This document shows positions 38,783 through 47,557 of a stretch of 64,000 bases of DNA, piece by piece (position 1 is the stretch's first letter; each line of letters opens with the position of its first letter). Made by a program: the position numbers and the translations under genes. The stretch spans positions 3,224,001 to 3,288,000 of the forward strand of contig NZ_CP068393.1 in NCBI RefSeq assembly GCF_018128945.1, read 5' to 3'. The notes below the pieces were generated by a model. It was not told the DNA's origin, made no database searches, and saw nothing but the letters and a program-made list of their open reading frames with translations. Source of the stretch: Aristaeella hokkaidonensis. GTDB taxonomy: Bacteria > Bacillota > Clostridia > Christensenellales > Aristaeellaceae.

Positions 38783-38837
38783 ATTCTACGAAACGTAGAA
38801 TAAATATTTGACAAGTTATACGAATTGGGTGTTCAAT
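38783..38837 (+). promoter_or_regulatory. promoter with upstream dyad before the XRE regulator
   Basis: ATTCTACG-AAA-CGTAGAAT (38783-38801) is an 8-bp palindrome just upstream of TTGACA (38808-38813), which pairs with TTCAAT (38832-38837) at 18-bp spacing. The dyad could be an autoregulatory operator. Confidence 0.5.
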
Positions 38838-38961
38838 AGGGAAAATGAATCGGGTATGATGATTGCGAACCAAGGGAAACGGCGAAAGCTGATAAGGAGG
38901 AAGCAATCATGACAAACACGATTTCCGTCAATCACAATATGATCATTTTCGGAGGAAAGAC

Positions 38962-40047
38962 ATGGAAAATAAACTGGCAGAAAATATCCGCATTTATCGG
39001 AAAAACATGGGCCTCAGCCAGGAACAGCTTGCAGAGAGGCTCGGAATCACGCTGGGTACCATCTCGAAATGGGAGCGAGGAGCTTCTGAACCAGATCTCC
39101 TGTATGTCATGCAGATTGCCGAACTATTTCATGTATCGGTCGATGCTCTGATCGGGTTCACGATGCACGGAAACAACGCGGAAACAGAAGTAGAGAGACT
39201 TAAAGCCTTTTACAAGGAACATACGATTGAGGAAACCGCAAAGGAATATGACAGTTTGCTGATCAAATTTCCCAATCATTTCGACATAGTCCTCGGAGCG
39301 GCAAAATGCCATATGCAGATCGGCGTCGTTTATCGCCAACATGACGAACTGAAACGGGCCATTGAGCTGCTCCGGCACGCGATTGACCTGTTTTCCCAGA
39401 ACAAAGATCCGGAGATCAATGAAGTTGAACTGCGTAACTATATAGCCGAATGCTATTCCTCGCTGGAAGACTATAAGAAAGCCGTTGAAGAATATAAGAA
39501 AAATAACCTGTGCGGCAACAATGACGCCGAGATCGGACTAATCCTGATTGAGAAAGAAAAGCAGCTGAAGGAAGGTATCAAATACACGGAAACCGCTTTC
39601 CTGAACAGTATCAGCCAGATGATCAGTGTTATCAGCGGTTATATTATCTACTACAGGGAAACAAAAGAGGTAGAAAAGGGCATCCGGGCTGCCCAGTGGA
39701 CAATCGATTACCTGAAGAACCTGAAGGATGACCCGGAAAAAGCGTGTTACCTGGACAAGATTATCAGCCTTTATTATCTGGTACGGGCCTTTGGAGAGGA
39801 TAGAAGCGGCAAAGGCAGGGAGGCAGAAGACAGCATGCGGGAAGCTGTGAGGATGGCCAGGGAGTTTGATGCGAATCCGCTGAGGACGCTGGAGAACATC
39901 GTTTTTGCGGACCATGTATGTGTATCAAATGTATATGACAACGGAGGGCCAACCGCGCTGGAAAGCCTGAGAAGGACGATGGATGAAAACAAAGAGATCA
40001 CAAGCGACATGTTCAAACAGAAATTCAACGAATTGATGAAGGATTAA
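38962..40047 (+). CDS. XRE-family HTH regulator with TPR-like C-domain
   Basis: 361 residues. The N-terminal Cro/CI helix-turn-helix (LAENIRIYRKNMGLSQEQLAERLGI then TISKWERG, about 5-60) is followed by a long alpha-helical region with TPR-like pairs of helices (about 80-361), the layout of peptide-sensing RRNPP-type or Rgg-like regulators. GGAGG lies 6 nt before ATG 38962. A second strong start (AAGGAGG, ATG 38909) in another frame overlaps this gene's beginning and could modulate its translation. No peptide pheromone gene is evident downstream; ligand and targets are unknown. Confidence 0.82.
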   Translation: MENKLAENIRIYRKNMGLSQEQLAERLGITLGTISKWERGASEPDLLYVMQIAELFHVSVDALIGFTMHGNNAETEVERLKAFYKEHTIEETAKEYDSLLIKFPNHFDIVLGAAKCHMQIGVVYRQHDELKRAIELLRHAIDLFSQNKDPEINEVELRNYIAECYSSLEDYKKAVEEYKKNNLCGNNDAEIGLILIEKEKQLKEGIKYTETAFLNSISQMISVISGYIIYYRETKEVEKGIRAAQWTIDYLKNLKDDPEKACYLDKIISLYYLVRAFGEDRSGKGREAEDSMREAVRMAREFDANPLRTLENIVFADHVCVSNVYDNGGPTALESLRRTMDENKEITSDMFKQKFNELMKD

Positions 40048-40110
40048 CAGCAGAGGCCGCGCAAGAAATCGGCTTGCCGATGAGAATGATATTGAAAAGA
40101 ATATATGAAG

Positions 40111-40145
40111 ATAAAAAAGATCCGCCTGCTTAAGCTGACGGATCT
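40111..40145 (-). terminator. terminator of the ABC exporter operon, stop codon in loop
   Basis: On the minus strand a 12-bp stem with two mismatches (40134-40145 with 40118-40129) has a TTAA loop that contains part of the TAA stop of the exporter gene, and is followed by TTTTTT. Confidence 0.75.
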
Positions 40146-41926
40146 ACTTGTGCTGTATACAGCTGATAGTAGAGGCCTTTTTTCGCCATCAGTTCATCAT
40201 GGGATCCCATTTCAGCGATGCCTTTGTTGCTGATATACAGGATCCGGTCACAGTTTTTGATGGTGCTGAGCCGGTGGGCGACGATGATGCTGGTCCGTCC
40301 CCGGAGCATTTCCCGAATGCCTTCCTGAAGGAGTTTTTCTGTCTGCGTATCAATGGAAGAGGTGGCTTCATCCAGAATGAGGATCGCCGGGTCGGACAGG
40401 AGCGTCCGGGCGAAGGCAATCAACTGCTTTTCTCCCTGGCTGAGGTTGCCGCCGCGTTCCTTGATTTCCGTCTGATAGCCCTGGGGCATCTTCCGGATGA
40501 GTTCATCTGCCCGGACACGGCGGGCGGCCTGGATGACTTCACAGTCCGTGGCATCCAGACGGCCGTAGCGGATGTTGTCCATGATGGTGCCGGAGAAGAT
40601 GAAGCTGTCCTGCAGCATGATACCCAGCTGGCTGCGCAGGGAATGGAGCGTTACCTGGCTGATATCGTGCGCTTTGCCATCCTGATCGTGCAGGAGGATT
40701 TTTCCGCCGTTCAGGTTATAGAAGCGGCAAAGCAGATTGATGACGGTGCTCTTTCCCGCTCCGGTAGGACCAACGAGGGCGATGCTTTCACCGGCACGGA
40801 CGTGGAGATTCATGTGCTCCAGGACGTTGATGTTTTCCTCATAGGCGAAGGTGACATCCTGATAATCCACTTCACCGGTGATGGGCGGAAGCTCTTCTGC
40901 ATCCGGTACGTCATCCACGATGACAGGCTCGTCCATGGTTTCAAAGATCCGTTCGAGGTAGGCAATGTTGTTGACGAAGGAATTATAGATATTTGCCAGG
41001 TTGGTAATGGGCTGCCAGAAACGGCTGACATACTGTCCCATGGCGAGGATCACGCCGAAGGAGACCATCTTACCGCCACCCATCCAGTAGACGCCGGCGA
41101 TATAAAGGAAGGTCAGCACCAGCTGCGTCATGGTTTCGCTGGAAAGCCAAACAGTATTGCTGATTTTTATGGCGCGCAGCCAGGCATCACGGCAGGCGTT
41201 GGCCAACCGTTCCATGATGGAAATGTTAACCTCCTGACGGTCAAAGAGCTGACTGACGCGGACGCCGTCGATGGATTCCGCCAGATAGGCATTATAATTG
41301 CTGTTCTTGTTACTCTGGTTCTGCCAGGCACGGCGCTGGCGGGGTTTGATGAGGATGATGATGCCGATGAAGAACGGCAGGCCTGCGATGATGACCAGCG
41401 CCAGGGTGGTATTGGTGGAGAACATGAAGACCACAATGAAGACCAGGTTAATGATCTCCAGGATCATGTTGATGATACCGTTTGACAGGATATCCGAAAC
41501 GGAGTTGACGTAGTTGATGACCCGGACCAGGATTTTGCCGGCGGGCCGGGAATCATAATAGCTGAAGGGCAGTTTCTGCAGGTGGGCAAACAGGTCGCTG
41601 CGGATATCATGAATGATCCGCTGGCTGACGTGGGCCATCATCCGGGAACGGATGGTGGTAAACACGATGCCCAGGGCGATGATGCCCACAAAGAGGAGGG
41701 CCATCCGGCCGATCATGGCGGTATCCTTGTTGGGAACGGCTTCATCCAGCACCCACTGGGTGATCTTGGGGATAAAGAGGGAGGCAACGCTGGCCATGGC
41801 GCTGAGCAGCAGCGCGGCCAGCATTTTGTATTTATGCCGGGCAATGTATTTACCCGCCCGCTTCAGGTGCTGCCAGCGGAACGGGGATTCCAGACGCTCG
41901 TCAACGTCGAATTTATTCCTTGCCAT
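40130..41926 (-). CDS. ABC exporter half-transporter, catalytic NBD (heterodimer subunit 2)
   Basis: 598 residues: six-helix ABC type I exporter domain (about 25-320) fused to an ATPase domain (about 350-590). Walker A VGPTGAGKSTVINLL, signature NLSQGEKQLIAFAR, Walker B AILILDEATSSIDT with catalytic Glu, and H-loop IIVAHRLSTI are intact. It begins 3 nt after the preceding half-transporter and pairs with it, as in BmrCD, LmrCD or TM287/288 multidrug exporters. The substrate is probably hydrophobic compounds, but not shown. The stop lies within its own terminator hairpin. Confidence 0.92.
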   Translation of the reverse strand: MARNKFDVDERLESPFRWQHLKRAGKYIARHKYKMLAALLLSAMASVASLFIPKITQWVLDEAVPNKDTAMIGRMALLFVGIIALGIVFTTIRSRMMAHVSQRIIHDIRSDLFAHLQKLPFSYYDSRPAGKILVRVINYVNSVSDILSNGIINMILEIINLVFIVVFMFSTNTTLALVIIAGLPFFIGIIILIKPRQRRAWQNQSNKNSNYNAYLAESIDGVRVSQLFDRQEVNISIMERLANACRDAWLRAIKISNTVWLSSETMTQLVLTFLYIAGVYWMGGGKMVSFGVILAMGQYVSRFWQPITNLANIYNSFVNNIAYLERIFETMDEPVIVDDVPDAEELPPITGEVDYQDVTFAYEENINVLEHMNLHVRAGESIALVGPTGAGKSTVINLLCRFYNLNGGKILLHDQDGKAHDISQVTLHSLRSQLGIMLQDSFIFSGTIMDNIRYGRLDATDCEVIQAARRVRADELIRKMPQGYQTEIKERGGNLSQGEKQLIAFARTLLSDPAILILDEATSSIDTQTEKLLQEGIREMLRGRTSIIVAHRLSTIKNCDRILYISNKGIAEMGSHDELMAKKGLYYQLYTAQVDPSA

Positions 41927-41929
41927 CTC

Positions 41930-43729
41930 TTACACCCCCATTCCGGCAGCCGGGGCGCCGACAGCACTGTTGCTGCCGGAGGCTGTGGATTGTTCTTCAT
42001 CCATGGGGATGCCATATTGCAGGCAGTAGGTCTGCCAGTAATACCCCCGCTTTGCCAGCAGTTCACTGTGAGTTCCGCGCTCGGTGATTTTACCATCCTG
42101 CAGGACGAGGATCAGATCAGCGTCCCGCATGGAAGAAATCCGCTGGGCAATGATGAACTTGGTGCACTCATAGGGGAGGTGGCGCAGCTGATCCTGGATA
42201 TACTGCTCTGTCTCGCTGTCCACGGCGGAGGTGGTGTCATCCATGATGAGGATGCCGGGTCGGACCGCCATGGCGCGGGCCAGGGCAATCCGCTGGCGCT
42301 GGCCGCCGGAGAGACCGACGCCGCGCTCGCCGATGATGGTGTCATAGCCTTCCGGAAGCTTTTCGGCAAATTCAGCGGCATCTGCCCGACGGGCGAAATC
42401 CATAACATCTTCCTGGGTCAGGGACTGATCGCCGAAGGCGATATTGCCTTCCACGGTATCCGAGAAGAGGAAGACGTCCTGGGTGGCGGTGCCGATGCCG
42501 CCCCGGAGCTCACTGAGCTTCCATTGTTTTACATCACAGTCATCCACCTGGATGGCGCCTTCGGAGACATCATAAAACCGGGCCAGCAGGTGAATGAGCG
42601 TGGTTTTGCCGCTTCCTGTGGGACCCATGACGGCTACGGTCTGACCGGGCTGAACCGAGAAGGATACGTCTGTGAGGATCGGCTTGGTATCGAAACGGAA
42701 GGAAACGTGATCAAACTCGATCTTTCCCTGCATACGTTCATGGGCAACCGCATCCGGGGCATCCACAATGGAGGGTGTGCCGTAATACAGCTCCATGACC
42801 TTCGCGGCGGAGGTGGAGAAACGCTGCAGGTCGTTGATCAGGTTGCCAAGCTCCCGCATGGGGTTGGAGACAGCCCAGCTGAGTCCTGTAAAGATGGCCA
42901 GTTCGCCGGGAGTCAGTTCACCCCTGATGATGAACAGGCCGCCCACGAAGACCGTGACCAGCTGAATGGCGTTGACCAGCAGCTCGATAATGGGGAAGAA
43001 AGTGAGCCAGAGCTTATTGATGCGCAGATGACTGTCCATGAAAGCCTGGTTCTTCTGCTCAAACCGCTCCTTCTCATACTCCTCCCGGGCAAAGGCTTTC
43101 ACGACCCGGTTGCCGGCGATGTTTTCCTGTGCCGCGGTGTTCATCTCCGACAGCTTTTCACGCATAAAAACAAAGCGGGGACGGACGTGACGGGAAAAGA
43201 ATTTGGTGATCAGCAGCAGGATAGGCGTAATGATAATCAGAAGCAGGGTCAGCTTCCAATTGACCAGCAGGAGATAAATTGTAGCAAAGAGGAAAGTGCA
43301 TACCGCGTCGATGATGCGGTAATCAATATAGCTCAGGAAATGACGGCACCAGTCCAGGTCGGCGCTCATACGGGTCATGAGGTCGCCGGTGCGGTGGGTA
43401 TCAAAGAAGGCCATATCGTTATATTGCATTTTGCTGAACAGACGGCGGCGAAGATTGAAGACCACATTCTGGGAATCTTTTTCCAGAAAGATGACCATCA
43501 TATACCGCAGGCCTTCCCGGCCGAGCTTGACCACCAGCATGACAGCCAGGATGGAAAGCAGGGGTTTCGGATTGCCTGCAACAATGACGTCATCAATGAG
43601 ACGCTGGGAAAGCGCAGGGTTCACCAGCAGCAAAAGACAGGTGAAGGCGCATACGCACAGGGCGATGACATGGCGGCGGCGGAAGGGTGCGTCCATATTC
43701 TTCCACAGCCAGGCAAATTGCTTGCGCAT
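41930..43729 (-). CDS. ABC exporter half-transporter, degenerate NBD (heterodimer subunit 1)
   Basis: 599 residues with the same architecture as its partner. Walker A is MGPTGSGKTTLIHLL and the signature is GLSGGQRQRIALARA, but Walker B reads ILIMDDTTSAVDS, with Asp in place of the catalytic Glu. One weakened ATP site of this kind is the hallmark of heterodimeric exporters. Start 43729 (MRKQFAWLW) is chosen because GAGG lies 5 nt upstream; the open frame extends 40 codons further but those codons only read through the GTGAAGA heptamer array and hairpin. No promoter is evident directly upstream, so read-through from the alcohol dehydrogenase operon is possible. Confidence 0.92.
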   Translation of the reverse strand: MRKQFAWLWKNMDAPFRRRHVIALCVCAFTCLLLLVNPALSQRLIDDVIVAGNPKPLLSILAVMLVVKLGREGLRYMMVIFLEKDSQNVVFNLRRRLFSKMQYNDMAFFDTHRTGDLMTRMSADLDWCRHFLSYIDYRIIDAVCTFLFATIYLLLVNWKLTLLLIIITPILLLITKFFSRHVRPRFVFMREKLSEMNTAAQENIAGNRVVKAFAREEYEKERFEQKNQAFMDSHLRINKLWLTFFPIIELLVNAIQLVTVFVGGLFIIRGELTPGELAIFTGLSWAVSNPMRELGNLINDLQRFSTSAAKVMELYYGTPSIVDAPDAVAHERMQGKIEFDHVSFRFDTKPILTDVSFSVQPGQTVAVMGPTGSGKTTLIHLLARFYDVSEGAIQVDDCDVKQWKLSELRGGIGTATQDVFLFSDTVEGNIAFGDQSLTQEDVMDFARRADAAEFAEKLPEGYDTIIGERGVGLSGGQRQRIALARAMAVRPGILIMDDTTSAVDSETEQYIQDQLRHLPYECTKFIIAQRISSMRDADLILVLQDGKITERGTHSELLAKRGYYWQTYCLQYGIPMDEEQSTASGSNSAVGAPAAGMGV

Positions 43730-43764
43730 AAAAACCTCGGGAGAATTCTCCAGTGAAGAGTATA

Positions 43765-43848
43765 CAGACCGGAGGGAGACCTCCGGTCTGCGGTGATGAG
43801 TGAAGAGTGAAAAGTGAAGAGTGAAGAGTGAAGAGTGAAGAGTGAACA
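43765..43848. repeat. GTGAAGA heptamer array with a flanking hairpin
   Basis: Eight consecutive 7-bp units (GTGATGA, GTGAAGA, GTGAAAA, then four GTGAAGA, then GTGAACA) fill 43793-43848. A perfect 11-bp hairpin CAGACCGGAGG / CCTCCGGTCTG (43765-43790) separates them from another GTGAAGA at 43753-43759. Confidence 0.88.
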
Positions 43849-43887
43849 TTTACAGATTGATGCTTACAGCATCAATCTGTAAATGTT
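43845..43887. repeat. 19-bp perfect palindrome enclosing the alcohol dehydrogenase stop codon
   Basis: Arms 43845-43863 and 43869-43887 are exact inverted copies with a 5-nt loop; the TAA stop of the minus-strand gene is 43864-43866, inside the loop. The right arm is coding sequence. No T-tract follows on either side. Confidence 0.9.
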
Positions 43888-45039
43888 AGCACAATCATCC
43901 TCATTCAAGGTGACGAAACCGGAGATGGTTCCGGGACGGCCGTCGCCGCGGCAGAGGTTCTCGACCAGCACGGGAATATCTTCCTCACGGGCGCCGAGTT
44001 CCGCAAAGTTGCGGGGCATACCGATGGAGATGAAGAACTGACGCAGCTTCTCAATGCCCTCTTTGGCAGTAACTTCCGGATGGGCAAAGTCCATCTGGCA
44101 GCCCCAGACCCGGACGGCAACCTGGGCAAAGCGCATAACGTCATGATTCATGACATAGGTGAAGACGGCGGGCAGGGTCACTGCCAGGCCGGCACCGTGA
44201 GCGCAGTCATACAGGGCGGAGAGCTCATGCTCAATGTTATGGCTGTTCCAGTCCTGGCTGCGGCCGACACCGCAGGAGTTGTTATGTGCCATCATACCGG
44301 CCCACATGATGTTTGCACGGGCTTCATAGTTATTCGGATCAGCGATGACCCGCGGACCTTCGTGAATCATGGTCAGCAGCAGCGCTTCGATCATCCGGTC
44401 AGTGACTTCCACCTCTTTGGTGTTGGTGAGGTAGCGCTCATACAGGTGGGCCATGATGTCCGTGATGCCGGCGGCTGTCTGGAAAGCCGGCAGCGTCTGG
44501 GTCAGGGCGGGATTCAGGATAGAGAACTTCGGACGGATGGCATCACCGCTGGCACCCCGTTTATACATGCCGTTTTCCAGCGTGATGACGCTGTCCGGGC
44601 TGCCTTCGCTGCCCGCGGCGGAGATGGTCAGCACAGTACCGACGGGAAGTGCTTCAGTAATCGGCTTGCCGCTGTAGAAATCCCAGAAGTCTCCGTCATA
44701 GACAGTACCGGCAGCAATTGCCTTGGCAGAGTCAATGGAAGAACCACCGCCGACGGCGAGAATGAAATCGATCTTTTCCCTGCGGCAGAGTTCTATGCCT
44801 TCATAAACCAGACCGCTGCGGGGATTGGGTTTTACGCCGCCGAGGCGGAAACTGGTGATGCCCGCAGCTTCCAGGGAGGCTTCCACCCGGTCGATCAAAC
44901 CGGAACGCAGGGCGCTGCCGCCGCCGAAGTGGATGAGGACACGGCTTCCGCCGAAACGCCTGACCAGCGCACCGGCCTGGCTTTCAGAATCCTTACCGAA
45001 GACGAAACAGGTGGGAGAATAGAAGGTAAAATTATTCAT
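43864..45039 (-). CDS. iron-containing alcohol dehydrogenase (butanol dehydrogenase/YqhD type)
   Basis: 391-residue group III alcohol dehydrogenase that reduces aldehydes with NAD(P)H. The NAD(P)-binding block AVGGGSSIDSAKAIAAG and metal-ligand regions AGITDIMAHLYE and NIEHELSALYDCAHGAGLA (Asp and His ligands) are present. It lies 26 nt downstream of the aldo/keto reductase with an AAAGGAG site, so both are expressed from the MerR-type promoter. BdhA/YqhD-like enzymes often detoxify short aldehydes, consistent with that regulation. Confidence 0.92.
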   Translation of the reverse strand: MNNFTFYSPTCFVFGKDSESQAGALVRRFGGSRVLIHFGGGSALRSGLIDRVEASLEAAGITSFRLGGVKPNPRSGLVYEGIELCRREKIDFILAVGGGSSIDSAKAIAAGTVYDGDFWDFYSGKPITEALPVGTVLTISAAGSEGSPDSVITLENGMYKRGASGDAIRPKFSILNPALTQTLPAFQTAAGITDIMAHLYERYLTNTKEVEVTDRMIEALLLTMIHEGPRVIADPNNYEARANIMWAGMMAHNNSCGVGRSQDWNSHNIEHELSALYDCAHGAGLAVTLPAVFTYVMNHDVMRFAQVAVRVWGCQMDFAHPEVTAKEGIEKLRQFFISIGMPRNFAELGAREEDIPVLVENLCRGDGRPGTISGFVTLNEDDCANIYRLML

Positions 45040-45065
45040 ACTGGCAGAAATCTCCTTTCAGATAT

Positions 45066-46199
45066 TTAAGGATTCAACTCGCTCCAGGCGGTGCTCAGGC
45101 TGTCGATAATGTTCAGGTGCTGGGGGCATGCGGCTTCACAGGCACCGCAGGCGAGACACTTATCCGCACCGGCATCATTCTTCATGATCATCCTGAAACC
45201 CCAATCTTCCTTTGGGTCAATGCCGTAGAGGGACACATTGTTCCAGACGGAGAACAGACCGGGAATGTTGACGCCGTTGGGACAGGGCATGCAGTAGCGG
45301 CAGCCGGTGCAGCCGATCTTGGTGCGGCTGATGTAGGCAGCACGAACATCGTCCATGAGCTTCAGTTCTTCCTCACTCATGATGCCGGTATCCACAGTAT
45401 CGAAGATCCGCAGGTTTTCATCAATCTGTTCCGATTCGTTGCAGCCGGACAGGACTACGGATACTTCCGGATGGTTGCAGAGCCAGCGGAAAGCCCATTC
45501 CACGGGAGAACGTTTTACCGGGAAGGCATCATAAAGTGCCTGCACGTTGTCCGGTGCATTGGCCAGACGGCCGCCGAGGAGGCCTTCCATGATGACTACC
45601 GGGATTCCCTTGCTTCCGGCCAGTTCCAGCCCCTTGGTGCCGGCCTGATTGTTGATGTCCATGAAGTTATACTGAATCTGGCACATATCCCAGTCCCAGT
45701 CATTGAGGATATACTCGAATTCCTCGTAGGGGCCGTGGAAGGAGAAGCACTTGTAGCGGATCTTTCCTTCCTTTTTCATATCATCAAAGAACTGAGGCGC
45801 GCCGATGGCTTTCATATGCTCCCACTTCTGCTTGTTCATGGCATGCATGAGGTAGAAGTCGATATGGTCTGTCTGCAGCTTTTTCAGCTCTTCCGCCAGG
45901 ATGGTTTCCATATCCGCACGGCTGTTGACCGCATCCGGCGGGACTTTGGTAGCGATGGTGACCTTGTCGCGGTAATCGTCCTGCAGGGCTTTACCCAGGA
46001 CAATTTCGGATGTTTTGTCCAGATAGACATAGGCGGTGTCGATGTATGTGACGCCGCCGTCGATGGCCCGGCGAATCAGGGAGACGGCTTTCTGTTCGTC
46101 AATGACGCTGTCTCCGGAGGCGGCGCCATTGAAACGCATGCAGCCCAGGCCGAAGGCAGAGGATTTGATGCCGAGTTTACCCATGGTGCGGTATTTCAT
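45066..46199 (-). CDS. aldo/keto reductase with C-terminal 4Fe-4S ferredoxin domain
   Basis: 377 residues. The N-terminal AKR barrel (about 1-285) shows VTYIDTAYVYLDKTSEIVLGKAL with the Asp/Tyr of the catalytic tetrad and DFYLMHAMNKQ with the His. The C-terminus carries two cysteine clusters, GCTGCRYCMPCPNG and CLACGACEAACP, typical of the ferredoxin-bearing AKR group in anaerobes. First gene of the operon with the iron alcohol dehydrogenase. Its promoter has the 19-bp spacer and perfect dyad of a MerR-activated promoter. GGAGG lies 10 nt upstream of the start. Confidence 0.92.
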   Translation of the reverse strand: MKYRTMGKLGIKSSAFGLGCMRFNGAASGDSVIDEQKAVSLIRRAIDGGVTYIDTAYVYLDKTSEIVLGKALQDDYRDKVTIATKVPPDAVNSRADMETILAEELKKLQTDHIDFYLMHAMNKQKWEHMKAIGAPQFFDDMKKEGKIRYKCFSFHGPYEEFEYILNDWDWDMCQIQYNFMDINNQAGTKGLELAGSKGIPVVIMEGLLGGRLANAPDNVQALYDAFPVKRSPVEWAFRWLCNHPEVSVVLSGCNESEQIDENLRIFDTVDTGIMSEEELKLMDDVRAAYISRTKIGCTGCRYCMPCPNGVNIPGLFSVWNNVSLYGIDPKEDWGFRMIMKNDAGADKCLACGACEAACPQHLNIIDSLSTAWSELNP

Positions 46200-46253
46200 A
46201 TAAAGATCCTCCTTCCTAATGTGTCAGGGGAGAAAAATGTCTGGTGTAAGGAT

Positions 46254-46284
46254 ATGATAGACCTTAGAGCTAGCTCTAAGTCAA
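46254..46284 (-). promoter_or_regulatory. MerR-type promoter/operator of the aldo/keto reductase operon
   Basis: On the minus strand TTGACT (46279-46284) and TATCAT (46254-46259) are 19 bp apart. The spacer holds the perfect 18-bp palindrome CTTAGAGCTAGCTCTAAG (46263-46280). The over-long spacer with a central dyad is the signature of promoters untwisted by MerR-family activators. Confidence 0.88.
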
Positions 46285-46306
46285 TAGTAAACAAGTGGCA
46301 GTTTCC

Positions 46307-46334
46307 AATTCAAAATTCATAATTCAGAATTATC
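46307..46334. repeat. heptamer tandem repeat, AATTCAG type, 4 units
   Basis: Units AATTCAA, AATTCAT, AATTCAG, AATTATC lie in the divergent spacer between the aldo/keto reductase and Gfo/Idh genes. The remaining spacer up to 46440 holds only short inverted repeats and no gene. Confidence 0.75.
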
Positions 46335-46442
46335 CGTTGCGGCGGAGAGTTGCTGAAAAACTGAACCACATCCTCCGATTGCGCTGCGCCTTTGTCCGCA
46401 AAGACACTGACGCACATAAATCGGGCGAAGCGGGGGAATGGT

Positions 46443-46457
46443 ATTCACATTGTGAAT
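46443..46457. promoter_or_regulatory. 15-bp palindrome upstream of the Gfo/Idh promoter
   Basis: ATTCACA-T-TGTGAAT is a perfect dyad 30 nt upstream of the -35. It could be a second regulator's site. Confidence 0.4.
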
Positions 46458-46486
46458 GATGGATATGACTTTATCATTTGCGGCTG

Positions 46487-46517
46487 TTGACTTAGAGTAA
46501 ACTTTAAGGTTTATGAT
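46487..46517 (+). promoter_or_regulatory. MerR-type promoter/operator of the Gfo/Idh gene
   Basis: TTGACT (46487-46492) and TATGAT (46512-46517) are exactly 19 bp apart and enclose CTTAGAGTAAACTTTAAG (46491-46508), the same dyad as the aldo/keto reductase operator with one arm mismatch. Confidence 0.85.
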
Positions 46518-46559
46518 TGGGTCACAGAAAAAACGTTGAATACTTACGGGAGGATTATT

Positions 46560-47528
46560 ATGAGAAAAGTTAAGTGGGGCGTACTGGGAACAGCGGATAT
46601 TGCCCGGGGACAGACAATACCGGGCATGCAGCTGGCGGAGCACTGCGAGCTGTATGCCATTGCGGGCAGAAAACTGGAAAAAGCAAAACTATATCAGGAA
46701 GAGTTTGGCTTTCAGAAGGCTTACGGCAGCTATGATGAACTGCTGGCAGATCCGGAGGTGGAAGCGGTTTATATTCCGCTGCCCAATGATATTCACTGTG
46801 AGTGGACGGTTAAAGCCCTGAAGGCAAAGAAACATGTGCTGTGTGAAAAGCCGCTGGCGGTTTCAGAAGCGCAGGCTAAAGAGATGTTCCAGGCGGCGGA
46901 GGAAAACGGCGTTATGTTGATGGAGGCCTTTGCCTATCTGCACAGCCCGTTTGTGAAAGCTGTGAAGGCAGAGCTGGACGCCGGCGTGATCGGAGAAATC
47001 CGGTACCTGGAGTCTGCATTCATCACAGGCAGGAGACCGGATACGGATATCCGCCTGCGGAAGGAAACATACGGCGGAGCCCTGTATGACCTCGGCTGCT
47101 ATGCAATCAGCATGGCAATGTGGATGCTGGGGAAGGAGCCGGATACTGTACGGGCGACAGCACAGTTCTCTGACAAAAAGATTGACCTGTTCACTTCAGC
47201 CCTGCTGCTGTATGAAAATGAAGCGGTGGCAAACCTGGACTGCGGCATGTTGCTGCCGACCGGACGGCTGGACCGGTTCCATATCCACGGAACCCTGGGT
47301 GAGATCGTATCCCCGGTGGAGTTCAACCAGTGCGGAGAGATTCCGTATACCATTATCCGAAACGGGGTGAAGGAAACAAAGACGGTGACCGCACCGAACA
47401 ACTATTCCCTGGAATCGGAACAGCTGAGCCACTGTATCCTGACCGGAGAAAAGCCGCATGTGTCCAAGGACTTCTCACTGCTGGTTGCACGGGTTACGGA
47501 CAGGATACTGAAGGAAATCGGATATTGA
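46560..47528 (+). CDS. Gfo/Idh/MocA family oxidoreductase
   Basis: 322-residue NAD(P)-dependent sugar or cyclitol dehydrogenase family member. The Rossmann N-domain starts KWGVLGTADIARGQTIPGM, with the family EKP motif in HVLCEKPLAVSEAQAKEMF and the C-terminal alpha/beta domain (YGGALYDLGCYAISMAMWMLG). The start at 46560 follows GGGAGG by 6 nt; the in-frame TTG at 46536 is not needed. The MerR-type promoter ties it to the aldo/keto reductase operon, suggesting a reductive role toward a carbonyl compound. Substrate unknown. Confidence 0.9.
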   Translation: MRKVKWGVLGTADIARGQTIPGMQLAEHCELYAIAGRKLEKAKLYQEEFGFQKAYGSYDELLADPEVEAVYIPLPNDIHCEWTVKALKAKKHVLCEKPLAVSEAQAKEMFQAAEENGVMLMEAFAYLHSPFVKAVKAELDAGVIGEIRYLESAFITGRRPDTDIRLRKETYGGALYDLGCYAISMAMWMLGKEPDTVRATAQFSDKKIDLFTSALLLYENEAVANLDCGMLLPTGRLDRFHIHGTLGEIVSPVEFNQCGEIPYTIIRNGVKETKTVTAPNNYSLESEQLSHCILTGEKPHVSKDFSLLVARVTDRILKEIGY

Positions 47529-47557
47529 TGATCAGTTGACAGGCCGGAAAGGTTTGA

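Noticed and set aside
43730..43849. 40-codon N-terminal extension of the first ABC half-transporter
   Set aside because: These codons only translate the GTGAAGA heptamer array and the adjoining hairpin; a proper ribosome site precedes the later ATG at 43729.
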